Shown: positions 14,881-23,406 of the stretch, in pieces
Layout of the letters: the number at the start of each line of letters is the position of its first letter
Numbering within the stretch: the stretch's first letter is position 1
NCBI RefSeq assembly: GCF_002160495.1
Contig: NZ_NFKR01000020.1
Location: 1-49,015, forward strand
Source of the DNA: Erysipelatoclostridium sp. An173
Lineage (GTDB): Bacteria > Bacillota_I > Bacilli_A > Erysipelotrichales > Coprobacillaceae
DNA length: 49,015 bases
Reading direction: 5' to 3'
Notes under the pieces: model-generated
The model's input: the letters and a program-made list of their open reading frames with translations, nothing else
Told to the model about the DNA's origin: nothing
The model's database searches: none
Program-made: the position numbers and the translations under genes

Positions 14881-15474
14881 ATGGAAAAAATGAAAGATAA
14901 AACAAATTTTTTTAATATACCAAACTGTTTGTGCTATTTTAGAATTTTATTAATACCTGTATTTTTACTTGTCTATTTTTATGCCAAGTGGGAGTATCAC
15001 TATGTTGCGGCAGCTTTTATTTTAGTTTTATCAGGTTTGAGTGATTTTTTAGATGGATTTATTGCTCGTAAGTTTAATATGATTACTGATTTTGGGAAAT
15101 TAATAGATCCTATTGCTGATAAAATAACCCAATTTACGATTGCAATTACTCTTTTATTTACCTATCCATTAGCTTGGATTTTGTTAGTGATAATTGTTTT
15201 AAAGGATGGAATGTTAGGTATTGTTGGTTTATACTTATATGATTATGGTGTTAAAGTTAAGGGTGCTTCATGGTGGGGCAAAATTGCAACAGCCTATTTT
15301 TATGTAGTAGTAATATTATTGATTGGTTTGCATATCCCAAATACTGTACCAAGTCAAATAATGATTTTTACTAGTAGTGCGTTGATGTTTTTGTCATTTA
15401 TATTATACGCAAAAGAATTAAGACAGATGATAAAAGATAAGGATAAGTTAAAAGATGAACAAAAGATTGATTAA
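14881..15474 (+). CDS. pgsA: CDP-diacylglycerol--glycerol-3-phosphate 3-phosphatidyltransferase
   Basis: The CDP-alcohol phosphotransferase signature is intact: SDFLDGFIARKF, then DFGKLIDPIADK, giving the metal- and substrate-binding D..DG..AR........G...D...D. About six membrane segments are present and the 197-residue length is normal for PgsA. It makes phosphatidylglycerophosphate, the committed step to phosphatidylglycerol and cardiolipin. The next gene starts 20 nt before its stop, so the two share an mRNA. Confidence 0.9.
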   Translation: MEKMKDKTNFFNIPNCLCYFRILLIPVFLLVYFYAKWEYHYVAAAFILVLSGLSDFLDGFIARKFNMITDFGKLIDPIADKITQFTIAITLLFTYPLAWILLVIIVLKDGMLGIVGLYLYDYGVKVKGASWWGKIATAYFYVVVILLIGLHIPNTVPSQIMIFTSSALMFLSFILYAKELRQMIKDKDKLKDEQKID

Positions 15475-15835
15475 AGAAGAATGCTATTTAGATATGCTTG
15501 AAGATGAAATAAATAGTGTTGATGCGGTATTGAATTATATTGATAAACTAAAAGAAAAAAAAGGTGTTTTTGATGATGAAGTTATTCAAAAAGATCTCAT
15601 TCATTCCTATTTTGATTTAGAATTGGCATTGGCAAGTTTATGTATTTTGCTTAGAAAAATGTCAGAGAATATGTTTATTCATATTGATGAAGAAATTCGT
15701 CGTGATATTAATAGTATTATTCATTCAAATAAATTTGAATATCATGATCATGAAAAAATCTATGTTTATTCAAAAAAAGGAAAGGAACCAATTGAATTAA
15801 GCAGATTAATGCAGTTTGCTCGTTCGATTCTTTAA
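15455..15835 (+). CDS. uncharacterised protein, pgsA operon
   Basis: A 126-residue soluble, mostly helical acidic protein that I do not recognise. It opens NKRLIKEECYLDMLEDEINSVDAVLNYIDKLKEKKGVFDD and ends in RLMQFARSIL. No membrane segment, Cys cluster or known motif is seen. It overlaps pgsA by 20 nt and its start lies in the tail of that gene, so expression is coupled to phospholipid synthesis. AAGGATAAG upstream of ATG is an acceptable ribosome-binding site. Confidence 0.7.
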   Translation: MNKRLIKEECYLDMLEDEINSVDAVLNYIDKLKEKKGVFDDEVIQKDLIHSYFDLELALASLCILLRKMSENMFIHIDEEIRRDINSIIHSNKFEYHDHEKIYVYSKKGKEPIELSRLMQFARSIL

Positions 15836-15884
15836 TCGACAAATTCATTTGATTGCTCTTGATATGATATAAAGGGTGATCAAA

Positions 15885-16067
15885 ATGGATTTTAGGAAAA
15901 ATGCGGGAATTGTTTTAATAATTTTAGGGATAATTTTGACAATGGACCGAACTCAGGATTTTCAAGGAATAGTAGCAACAATTGCATATTATGTTAAGGG
16001 TTATTGGCCATTAATACTTTGTTTTTTTGGAATGTACATTTTAAGTTCCCCTAAAAAGAAAAAGTAA
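15885..16067 (+). CDS. small two-pass membrane protein (LiaF/LiaI-like transmembrane region)
   Basis: A 60-residue protein with two hydrophobic helices (about residues 6-21 and 36-54), a WPLILCFFGMY stretch and a KKKK end. This matches the short transmembrane domain found at the start of LiaF and in LiaI-like proteins; stand-alone copies occur widely in Bacillota. AAGGGTGA (15870-15877) supports ATG 15885 over GTG 15876. A terminator follows. A link to envelope-stress sensing is only suggestive. Confidence 0.65.
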   Translation: MDFRKNAGIVLIILGIILTMDRTQDFQGIVATIAYYVKGYWPLILCFFGMYILSSPKKKK

Positions 16068-16070
16068 GTA

Positions 16071-16106
16071 GCAACTATTGATTTTAACTATCAATAGTTG
16101 TTTTAA
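16071..16106 (+). terminator. terminator before gpmI
   Basis: CAACTATTGAT and ATCAATAGTTG form a perfect 11-bp stem followed by TTTTAATTTA. Confidence 0.88.
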
Positions 16107-16110
16107 TTTA

Positions 16111-16139
16111 TTGATTATTATAAGTAAACAAGTTATAAT
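16111..16139 (+). promoter_or_regulatory. gpmI promoter
   Basis: TTGATT (16111-16116) and TATAAT (16134-16139) with a 17-bp spacer, 25 bp before the gpmI start. Confidence 0.8.
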
Positions 16140-16164
16140 TGTCATGAAAACGGAGGAATTATAA

Positions 16165-17682
16165 ATGAAAAAAAGACCTATTGTATTATGTATCATGGAT
16201 GGATACGGAATAAGTGAACGAATTGATGGGAATGCAGTTAAACTAGCAAATACCCCTAATCTAGATGATCTAATGGCTATTTATCCAACAACTACAATTA
16301 AGGCTTCAGGAATGCCAGTAGGATTACCTGATGGACAAATGGGTAATAGTGAAGTTGGTCATTTAAATATTGGTGCTGGTAGAACTGTTTATCAATCATT
16401 AACTTTAATCAATAAAGCAGTGGCTGATGGAAGTTTCTATCAAAATGAAGAATTTTTAAAAGCAATTAAAAATGCAAAAGATAATAATACAAAATTACAT
16501 ATTTGGGGATTATTATCTAATGGTGGGGTTCATTCTTCTAATGAACATATTTATGCTTTATTAAAACTAGCTAAACAAGAAGGTTTAGAAAAAGTATATG
16601 TACATGCTTTCTTAGATGGACGTGACGTTGCTCCTGATAGTGGTGTAGATTTCGTTCAAGAATTAGTTGATAAAATTGAAGAAATCGGTGTTGGTGAAAT
16701 TGCTACTATTTCTGGAAGATATTATGCAATGGACCGTGATAAGAGATTTGATCGCGTTGAATTAGCATTCAATGCAATTGTTAATCATGAAGGGGAAGTA
16801 TTTGAATCTCCAGTTCAATATGTTAAAGATTCATATGAAAAAGAAGTATATGATGAATTTGTTGTACCAGGTTATAACAAAAATGTTGATGGACAAGTTC
16901 AAGATGGTGATTCAATTATTTTTGCTAACTTTAGACCAGATAGAGCTATTCAATTATCAACTGTAATTACAAATGATGGTTTCTATGATTATGAATTTAA
17001 AAACGTTCCAAAAAATATTACATTTGTTTGTATGATGAAATATGCAGATAGTGTAAATGGTGGAATTGCTTTTGCTTTAGCTAAACTAACTAATACTTTA
17101 GGAGATTATTTATCAGCTAAAGGATTAAAACAATTACGTATTGCAGAAACTGAAAAATATGCTCATGTTACTTTCTTCTTTGACGGTGGTTTAGACAAAG
17201 AAATCGAAGGAGCTACAAGAGTTTTAGTAAATTCTCCAAAAGTTGCTACTTATGATTTACAACCAGAAATGTCTGCTTATGAAGTAAAAGATAAATTAAT
17301 CGCTGAATTAGATAAAGATATCTATGATGTTGTTATTGTAAACTTTGCAAACTGCGATATGGTTGGACATACTGGAGTTATTCCTGCAGCAATCAAAGCA
17401 GTAAGTGTTGTTGATGAATGTGTTGGTGCTGTTTATGACAAAGTATTCGAATTAGGTGGAACTATGTTAATCACAGCTGACCATGGTAACAGTGAAATGT
17501 TATTAGATGAAGAAGGTAATCCATTTACAGCACATACAACAAATGAAGTACCTTTAATTGTAACTAATTCTCATTTAGAATTAAAAGAAGGTGGAAAATT
17601 AGGTGATTTAGCACCAACTATCTTACAATTATTAGGATTGGAAATTCCTGAAGAAATGGATGGACAATCTTTACTTAAATAA
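16165..17682 (+). CDS. gpmI: 2,3-bisphosphoglycerate-independent phosphoglycerate mutase
   Basis: The 505-residue cofactor-independent enzyme interconverts 3- and 2-phosphoglycerate in lower glycolysis. Asp12 in CIMDGYG and the catalytic Ser62 in QMGNSEVGHLNIGAGR match canonical positions. The second metal site ADHGNSE and the substrate loop LDGRDVAPDSG are also intact. CGGAGG precedes the start. The stop overlaps the start of a lipoprotein gene by one base. Synonymous codon choice looks more uniform than in its neighbours, consistent with high expression. Confidence 0.97.
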   Translation: MKKRPIVLCIMDGYGISERIDGNAVKLANTPNLDDLMAIYPTTTIKASGMPVGLPDGQMGNSEVGHLNIGAGRTVYQSLTLINKAVADGSFYQNEEFLKAIKNAKDNNTKLHIWGLLSNGGVHSSNEHIYALLKLAKQEGLEKVYVHAFLDGRDVAPDSGVDFVQELVDKIEEIGVGEIATISGRYYAMDRDKRFDRVELAFNAIVNHEGEVFESPVQYVKDSYEKEVYDEFVVPGYNKNVDGQVQDGDSIIFANFRPDRAIQLSTVITNDGFYDYEFKNVPKNITFVCMMKYADSVNGGIAFALAKLTNTLGDYLSAKGLKQLRIAETEKYAHVTFFFDGGLDKEIEGATRVLVNSPKVATYDLQPEMSAYEVKDKLIAELDKDIYDVVIVNFANCDMVGHTGVIPAAIKAVSVVDECVGAVYDKVFELGGTMLITADHGNSEMLLDEEGNPFTAHTTNEVPLIVTNSHLELKEGGKLGDLAPTILQLLGLEIPEEMDGQSLLK

Positions 17683-18197
17683 TGAAAAAGTTAATTACTT
17701 TAATTATTTTAATTTTAACTATTAGTGGATGCCAAAAAGCATCCACTATGCATATTCAAAAAGATACCAGTTTATCAGGAATTCATGAGATTGATTATCA
17801 AAGCTTGCAGGAAAAACTAAATAGCAATGAACTATTTGTATTATATATTGGCCGTCCTGATTGCAAGGATTGTCAGGAATTCTACCCGATATTGACTTCC
17901 TATATAGAAGAAAATGAAGGGACATATCTTTATTATTTAAATATTCAGGCTTTTCGTGATGCGGCTTCTAAAGAAGGTGCTAGCAAGGAAGAAATTGATT
18001 TTTATGATAATATCAGGGAAGAACTTGATTTTGATTGGACACCTACGCTAAAATTAGTTAATAAAGGTGAAACAATTGATGAGTATACTTATTTAAGTCA
18101 AGAATACTATGAGATAAAAGACGAAGATAAACAAGCTCAAGAAAAGCAAAAATATATTGAAGAATTTAAGTCTTGGATGACAAATATTTATGAGTAG
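17682..18197 (+). CDS. lipoprotein with a thioredoxin-like fold
   Basis: A lipobox LTISGC predicts lipidation at Cys17 and attachment to the outer face of the membrane. The segment FVLYIGRPDCKDCQEFYPIL contains a CxxC pair, Cys61-Cys64, as in the bacteriocin-accessory (PedC-like) thioredoxin group. It probably acts in thiol redox or disulfide handling of exported proteins. Its start overlaps the gpmI stop by one base, so it is co-transcribed with glycolysis. The 171-residue length is normal. Confidence 0.78.
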   Translation: MKKLITLIILILTISGCQKASTMHIQKDTSLSGIHEIDYQSLQEKLNSNELFVLYIGRPDCKDCQEFYPILTSYIEENEGTYLYYLNIQAFRDAASKEGASKEEIDFYDNIREELDFDWTPTLKLVNKGETIDEYTYLSQEYYEIKDEDKQAQEKQKYIEEFKSWMTNIYE

Positions 18198-18205
18198 GTG
18201 ATTGA

Positions 18206-19081
18206 ATGAAAAAATGTCCATATTGTAAAAAGAATATTCCTGATAGCGCTAAAGTATGCCCCTATTGTGGTAATCGATTAGAAAAAGGCTATCAGCCAAT
18301 GAAAAGAACTAATTCTTTTCCTAACTATATTTATACAATTTTAGCTTTAATTTTAATTTTTTCACCAGTTTTAACAACTTTTATGTTTGGTAGTCTATTA
18401 GGTGAAGATATGGCAACTGCAAGTGGTAATGGTACGACACCAGAAAGTGCGATAACTGTTGGTCCATTAGGAGAAGTAGATGCTAGTAGTGAAATAATTG
18501 AATACTATTTTGGATCATTAAAAGATTTTAGTGATTTAGTTAAAAATAGTGATCCATATGTAGAGAAAATTGAAAATATAGAGGCTGATTTAAAAACAAT
18601 TGCTAGTAAATATGGTGATGTAGATTTTGATAAAGATTATAATTTTTATGTAACTGATCAAAATAATATTTATAGTGACATTAATTATGATTTATCAATT
18701 AATGAAAATGAAAGTATTAAGATAGCTTTATCTTATGATTTATCTGGTGAAACTAATAGTATTAATGTAGAATATAATGCTAGTGGATTTGAAAATTTCG
18801 AAGCAATGAAGATAAATGATCAAAGTTGTCAGTTTGCTAAAGAAATAGTAACTTTGTTCAATGGTGAACAGGAATTTAAGTGCTATAATCAAACTGCTGA
18901 AAAATTCAATGCGCTAGAAACAGATTTCAATAACCAAACTCTAACTCTAGGTAATTATGGTCTTGGTGTTAATGATAATCAGGATGAAACTGAAGTTGCT
19001 ATGAGAATATTAGGGGCTGAAAAAGATTATCGATTTAGATTAACATATCAAACAGAAATAGATTTAGAAAAATTGGTATAG
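18206..19081 (+). CDS. zinc-ribbon membrane protein, function unknown
   Basis: The N-terminal 24 residues form a zinc ribbon (KCPYCKKNIPDSAKVCPYCG). A membrane helix follows at about residues 38-60, then a ~225-residue acidic exported domain of repeated polar strands that I do not recognise. A cytoplasmic ribbon with an extracellular domain is a common layout in Bacillota membrane proteins of unknown role. It starts 8 nt after the thioredoxin-like lipoprotein gene, so the two surface proteins share the gpmI transcript. Confidence 0.75.
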   Translation: MKKCPYCKKNIPDSAKVCPYCGNRLEKGYQPMKRTNSFPNYIYTILALILIFSPVLTTFMFGSLLGEDMATASGNGTTPESAITVGPLGEVDASSEIIEYYFGSLKDFSDLVKNSDPYVEKIENIEADLKTIASKYGDVDFDKDYNFYVTDQNNIYSDINYDLSINENESIKIALSYDLSGETNSINVEYNASGFENFEAMKINDQSCQFAKEIVTLFNGEQEFKCYNQTAEKFNALETDFNNQTLTLGNYGLGVNDNQDETEVAMRILGAEKDYRFRLTYQTEIDLEKLV

Positions 19082-19107
19082 AACTGGAGTACTGCTCCAG
19101 TTTTTTT
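19082..19107 (+). terminator. terminator of the gpmI operon
   Basis: AACTGGAG and CTCCAGTT pair across TACTG, followed by a run of T. Confidence 0.9.
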
Positions 19108-19155
19108 GTTATAGATAAAAAACTGCATAAAATAACTTATAATGCAGTGTGTAAC

Positions 19156-19497
19156 TTAATCTTCTTTTTTATTAGCAATAAATTCAACAAAATCTTTAAC
19201 GATATTATATTTATATGCAGAAACTTGAATTGTAATTGGTAAATCAATATAGGTATTTTCTTGATCACGTATTTCATCTAAATTAATTGGTTTATTAGTA
19301 TAACCAAGAATATAATCTGATGTAACATTGAAGTACTCGACCATAGCTCTTAATACTTTAGTACTAGGATCGCGTGTTCCTTGCTCATAAGCAGCTAAAG
19401 TGCGGGGTTTAACGCCGATGATCTTGGCAAGTTCTTTACGTTCTAGATTATGTTCATCACGTAAATATGCAATTCTTTCTCCAGTTAATCTAGTCAT
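19156..19497 (-). CDS. XRE-family transcriptional regulator
   Basis: A 113-residue protein with a Cro/CI helix-turn-helix: RDEHNLERKELAKIIGVKPR, then TLAAYEQGTRDPSTKVLRAM. A ~40-residue tail follows, probably for dimer or ligand contact. AGGTGT precedes its start on the reverse strand. It is divergent from pfkA across a 265-bp region, so regulation of itself or pfkA is possible but no clear palindrome was found. Confidence 0.82.
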   Translation of the reverse strand: MTRLTGERIAYLRDEHNLERKELAKIIGVKPRTLAAYEQGTRDPSTKVLRAMVEYFNVTSDYILGYTNKPINLDEIRDQENTYIDLPITIQVSAYKYNIVKDFVEFIANKKED

Positions 19498-19673
19498 CTT
19501 TTACACCTCATACTGTATTATAGGTTAAGATTTGACGAAAAATAAAAATTTACACAAAATGGACAATAATTTTAGTAAATGCACACTATATGTGTTATTA
19601 CTGTGATATCTAGAAAAAATTTGACATAATATTTAAATATAAATCACATGAGATTTATTATCGGATAGAAACA

Positions 19674-19682
19674 TGTTATAAT
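19674..19682 (+). promoter_or_regulatory. extended -10 promoter for pfkA
   Basis: TGTTATAAT joins a TG extension to TATAAT (19677-19682), 80 bp before pfkA. A separate TTGACA at 19621-19626 has no -10 box at proper distance. Confidence 0.6.
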
Positions 19683-19762
19683 CATTATCATAAATCAAAA
19701 CGGTTTTGTAAAAATAACAATATAGGGGCAATATATTTTTATAAAAATAGGAGGGGTGTAAA

Positions 19763-20722
19763 ATGGAGAAAATTGCAATATTAACTTCTGGTGGTGATGC
19801 CCCAGGGATGAATGGAGCAATTAGAGCACTTGTTAGAGTGGGGATCCAGCATGGTTTTGAAATGTATGGTGTTTATGAAGGTTATTGTGGTTTAGTAGCT
19901 GGAAAAATAAAGAAATTGGGGTATAGTGACGTTTCAGAAATATTAGCACGAGGCGGAACTATTTTAGAATCTTCAAGGTTGCCAGAGTTTAAAGAAGAAA
20001 ATGTTCAAGACCAGGCTGTTAAAAACTTGAAAGATTTAAAAATTAATAATTTAGTAGTCATTGGAGGAGATGGCAGTTATCGTGGTGCCTTAGCTTTGTC
20101 AAAAAAAGGCATAAATTGTATTGCTATTCCTGGAACTATTGACAATGATATTAATGGTACTGATGAAACGATTGGTTTTCATACTGCTTTATATAATATA
20201 ATTGATGCAGTAAATAAATTGCGGGATACTTCTAGCTCTCATCATCGTTGTTTTGTTGTTGAAGTTATGGGTAATAATGCTGATAGTTTGGCTTTATATT
20301 CAGCGATAGCTTGTGGTAGTGAATTAGTTATTACAAATAAAACTGGCTATGATGAACAGCATATTATCGATGAATTAATAAAAAATGAAACTGTCTATAA
20401 TAAACGACATGCGATTGTCATTGCTAGTGAAAAAATATTTGATGTCGAAAAGTTAGCTAAGCGAATTAGCGATGAAACTGGATTTTCAGGGCGTTCGATA
20501 GTTTTAGGACATATTCAACGTGGGGGCTCACCAGTGCCCGAAGATCGAATTTTAGCTTCAAGAATGGCTAATAAAGCAATTGAATTGATTGAACATGGTG
20601 AAAATGGTAAATGTGTCTGTTTAGTTGATAGTCAAATAGTTGCTAAAAAAATTGATGAAGCATTAACAGAAGTAAATAAAAATAATCAAATGTTATATCA
20701 GCTTTTTGAAGATCTGGTATAG
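19763..20722 (+). CDS. pfkA: ATP-dependent 6-phosphofructokinase
   Basis: The 319-residue bacterial PfkA phosphorylates fructose 6-phosphate, the committing step of glycolysis. Seen are the ATP loop LTSGGDAPGMN, GGDGSYRGA, and TIDNDINGTDETIGF with catalytic Asp127. GHIQRGGSP lies in the C-terminal half. Gly104 in GGDGS marks the ATP-using, not pyrophosphate-using, type. GGAGGGG upstream is a strong ribosome-binding site. The HAD phosphatase gene begins 13 nt after the stop. Confidence 0.96.
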   Translation: MEKIAILTSGGDAPGMNGAIRALVRVGIQHGFEMYGVYEGYCGLVAGKIKKLGYSDVSEILARGGTILESSRLPEFKEENVQDQAVKNLKDLKINNLVVIGGDGSYRGALALSKKGINCIAIPGTIDNDINGTDETIGFHTALYNIIDAVNKLRDTSSSHHRCFVVEVMGNNADSLALYSAIACGSELVITNKTGYDEQHIIDELIKNETVYNKRHAIVIASEKIFDVEKLAKRISDETGFSGRSIVLGHIQRGGSPVPEDRILASRMANKAIELIEHGENGKCVCLVDSQIVAKKIDEALTEVNKNNQMLYQLFEDLV

Positions 20723-20735
20723 CCTGGAGGTAATA

Positions 20736-21524
20736 ATGAAAAAGATTTTATTTAGTGATATGGATGGAACAATTATGAATCAAGATGGCTTGCTTTATGA
20801 TAAGGATAAAGAAATGATTGAAAAATTAAGAGCAAGTGGTCATTTGTTTGCTTTTAATACGGGGCGTAATTATGAAGAAGCAATCAAGGCAATTAGACAA
20901 TTAGATTTAAAATATGATTATTTAGTTTTAAATAATGGAGCACAGATTATTGATGATCAAGGACAAGAATTGTTTAAAAAAGTGATTTCTAATCAAATTG
21001 GTTCTAAGATTATTGAACATTGCTTAAATTATCCTGATTTATGGTTGTATTTCTATGATGGTCAAAAAACCTTGGCGTATTTTCAAGGCGTTACTTATGA
21101 ATATGATCATAATGGTAAGATTATTGAAAGTAATGATTATAATTTTTTAAAAGAATATCCATTGGTAAAAGAATTTGATATCATTGCTTTACATCAGGAT
21201 GATCAAAATATTGATAACTTATTGAAAATTCAAAATTATATTAAAGAAAATTACGACTTTGAAGCCCATGGTACATTAAATACTATTTATTTAGATATTA
21301 CACCTAGTAATTGTACTAAAGGAACGGGGATTGAAACATTAGTCAACTTGCTTGATGACAAATTAATCAGTTATGCAATAGGGGATTCATATAATGATAT
21401 TAGTATGTTTGAAAGTGCAACTTGGGGTTATACTTTTAACCATGTTGAAGATGATATTTGTAAACATGCTGATAAACAAGTAGAACATGTAGCTGATTTA
21501 ATTGCAGAAATGATAAATATTTAA
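20736..21524 (+). CDS. HAD-superfamily (Cof-type) phosphatase
   Basis: Motif I is FSDMDGTI (nucleophile Asp and acid Asp), a cap domain occupies the middle, and motif IV is AIGDSYNDISMF near the end. Cof-type enzymes dephosphorylate sugar phosphates, flavin mononucleotide or pyridoxal phosphate; the substrate is not known here. ATG 20736 is placed 5 nt after GGAGG (20726-20730); a longer upstream frame overlaps pfkA and lacks a ribosome-binding site. It lies between pfkA and the aminotransferase on one transcript. Confidence 0.87.
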   Translation: MKKILFSDMDGTIMNQDGLLYDKDKEMIEKLRASGHLFAFNTGRNYEEAIKAIRQLDLKYDYLVLNNGAQIIDDQGQELFKKVISNQIGSKIIEHCLNYPDLWLYFYDGQKTLAYFQGVTYEYDHNGKIIESNDYNFLKEYPLVKEFDIIALHQDDQNIDNLLKIQNYIKENYDFEAHGTLNTIYLDITPSNCTKGTGIETLVNLLDDKLISYAIGDSYNDISMFESATWGYTFNHVEDDICKHADKQVEHVADLIAEMINI

Positions 21525-21536
21525 GGGGGAATAAAA

Positions 21537-22592
21537 ATGAGCTGGCAAGATAAACTACGATGCGTTGAACCATATGTTGCAGGGGAACAACCAAAAATTG
21601 TTGATATGATAAAATTGAATACTAACGAAAATCCATATGGCCCAAGTGATAAAGTAAAGGAAGTTTTAGCTAATATTGATATTGAAAAACTAAGACTATA
21701 TCCAAGCAGTGATGCTAATACGCTGCGGAAAGTTTTAGCTGATTATTATAATTTAGATGAAAAACAGGTTTTTTTAGGAAATGGATCTGATGAAGTTTTA
21801 GCATTAACATTTTTAACTTTTTTTAATGGGGAAGATCCGGTTTTATTTCCAGATATAACTTATTCTTTTTATCCGGTATACTGTAATTTGTATCAGATTA
21901 ATTATCAATTAGTAAGATTAAATGATGATTTTAGTATCAACGTTACTGATTTTAATCAGCCTAACAGCGGTATCATTTTTCCTAATCCTAATGCACCAAC
22001 TGGTTTGTTAGTTGATTTGGATTTTATTGAAACCGTGCTAAAAAATAATCCTGATAGTATCGTAGTTATTGATGAAGCTTACATAGATTTTGGTGGCAAA
22101 AGTTGTGTACCGTTAATTAATAAGTATGATAATTTAGTAGTAATTCAAACTTATTCAAAATCACGTTCATTAGCTGGAATTCGTCTAGGAGTAGCTTTAG
22201 GAAGTGAAGAGGCAATTAGTCATCTATATGATGTTAAAAACTCTTTTAACTCTTATCCAATTGACTATATAGCTCAACAAGTATGTTTAGCTAGCATTCT
22301 AGATGATCAAGATACTAAAAATAAATGTCAAAAAATAATTAATACTAGAGAAAAAGTAAAAAAAGAACTTAAAGATTTAGGTTTTATAGTTCCAGACAGT
22401 TATGCTAACTTTGTTTTTGTTAGACACCCTGATGTTGATGGTGAAGAGTTATTTTTAGCGTTACGAAAAGCGGGAATTATTGTTCGCCATTGGAATCAAG
22501 AACGAATTGATCAGTATTTACGGATCAGTATTGGCAGTGATGAACAAATGGAGCGCTTAATAGCCTTTTTAAAAGAATACTTAAACAAATAA
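21537..22592 (+). CDS. hisC: HisC-like aminotransferase (histidinol-phosphate/aromatic type)
   Basis: A class I/II PLP-dependent aminotransferase of 351 residues. The start KLNTNENPYGPSDKV, VIDEAYIDF and the PLP lysine Lys208 in TYSKSRSLAGIRLG are all present, and the C-terminus has LRISIG. HisC relatives also act on phenylalanine and tyrosine precursors. No other histidine gene is in the window, and it lies with pfkA and a HAD phosphatase, so an aromatic role is possible. AAGGGGGA precedes ATG. Confidence 0.82.
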   Translation: MSWQDKLRCVEPYVAGEQPKIVDMIKLNTNENPYGPSDKVKEVLANIDIEKLRLYPSSDANTLRKVLADYYNLDEKQVFLGNGSDEVLALTFLTFFNGEDPVLFPDITYSFYPVYCNLYQINYQLVRLNDDFSINVTDFNQPNSGIIFPNPNAPTGLLVDLDFIETVLKNNPDSIVVIDEAYIDFGGKSCVPLINKYDNLVVIQTYSKSRSLAGIRLGVALGSEEAISHLYDVKNSFNSYPIDYIAQQVCLASILDDQDTKNKCQKIINTREKVKKELKDLGFIVPDSYANFVFVRHPDVDGEELFLALRKAGIIVRHWNQERIDQYLRISIGSDEQMERLIAFLKEYLNK

Positions 22593-22620
22593 CCAGATTA
22601 GTTAATCTGGTTATAATTTT
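22591..22620. terminator. bidirectional terminator between hisC and yaaA
   Basis: AACCAGATT and AATCTGGTT form a perfect stem across AGTT, with a T-rich stretch on the plus side. It overlaps the end of yaaA on the other strand. Confidence 0.82.
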
Positions 22621-23339
22621 TTATATGTTTTTTTACCATTACGAAGATAGACAAAATTATTTTCAGTTGATAAAGACAGCTGATAAACATAATCATCAAA
22701 AGTTACTTCTTGGATAGCTTTTAAAGAGGTGATTTTATTTTTAACCATTATCTCTAACATTTTTCCTCTAGCTTGTTTAACGTACATTGAATTACGAGTT
22801 AATTTACCACCTCGATCTTCAACAAAATCTAGATTAATGATATTAGGATGATTGACCATTTTCACAAATTCGTTAGACGCTAAAGAAATAAGATAATCTT
22901 CATTTTTAAAATAATCATCAACTTCTTGTTGCCAATATTGATAAAGATCGATATTTAATTTCATCGTCATATCTAAGCGATAAGGAGTAATACCAGTATT
23001 GTATTTTAAAATACCGTAATATGCTGATAAAATAGTTAAATATTTATCTAAATAGTCAAAATCGGATTCATCGTAAGTTTTTAAATTGAGCTGTTTTAAC
23101 ACTGTTCCTTGATAACAAAAAAGAGCAGGTGTAGTTTTAATATCATCATTATGATAATAATCATAGACTGTTTGGGCCATCTTAAAAGAAATCTTCATCG
23201 TATCATGAAGATTTTCAACACTAAAATTTTGTAAGTATTGATGAAGATAGGCAGTTTTATTAGGGAATAATAAATCAGTCTGTTTAATATTTAATTGTTT
23301 GTTTTTCATTATTTTAGCTGGAGCTATAATTATTTTCAT
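22611..23339 (-). CDS. yaaA: YaaA-family protein (peroxide stress/UPF0246)
   Basis: The start MKIIIAPAKIM and the blocks LDLRYGILKYNTGITPYRLDM-like (here ILSAYYGILKYNTG) and NLASNEFVKM-like mark the YaaA/DUF328 family, linked in E. coli to limiting iron-dependent oxidative damage and able to bind DNA. The 243-residue length is normal. ATG 23339 is preferred to GTG 23348 because GGTGAT lies upstream. It is transcribed divergently from the nucleoid-associated protein gene. Confidence 0.85.
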   Translation of the reverse strand: MKIIIAPAKIMKNKQLNIKQTDLLFPNKTAYLHQYLQNFSVENLHDTMKISFKMAQTVYDYYHNDDIKTTPALFCYQGTVLKQLNLKTYDESDFDYLDKYLTILSAYYGILKYNTGITPYRLDMTMKLNIDLYQYWQQEVDDYFKNEDYLISLASNEFVKMVNHPNIINLDFVEDRGGKLTRNSMYVKQARGKMLEIMVKNKITSLKAIQEVTFDDYVYQLSLSTENNFVYLRNGKKTYKKL

Positions 23340-23406
23340 TTTTATCACCGAGTTTATTATATCGTATTTTTCTTAAATATGGTATACTTGTCATGGTGAT
23401 GAAAAG

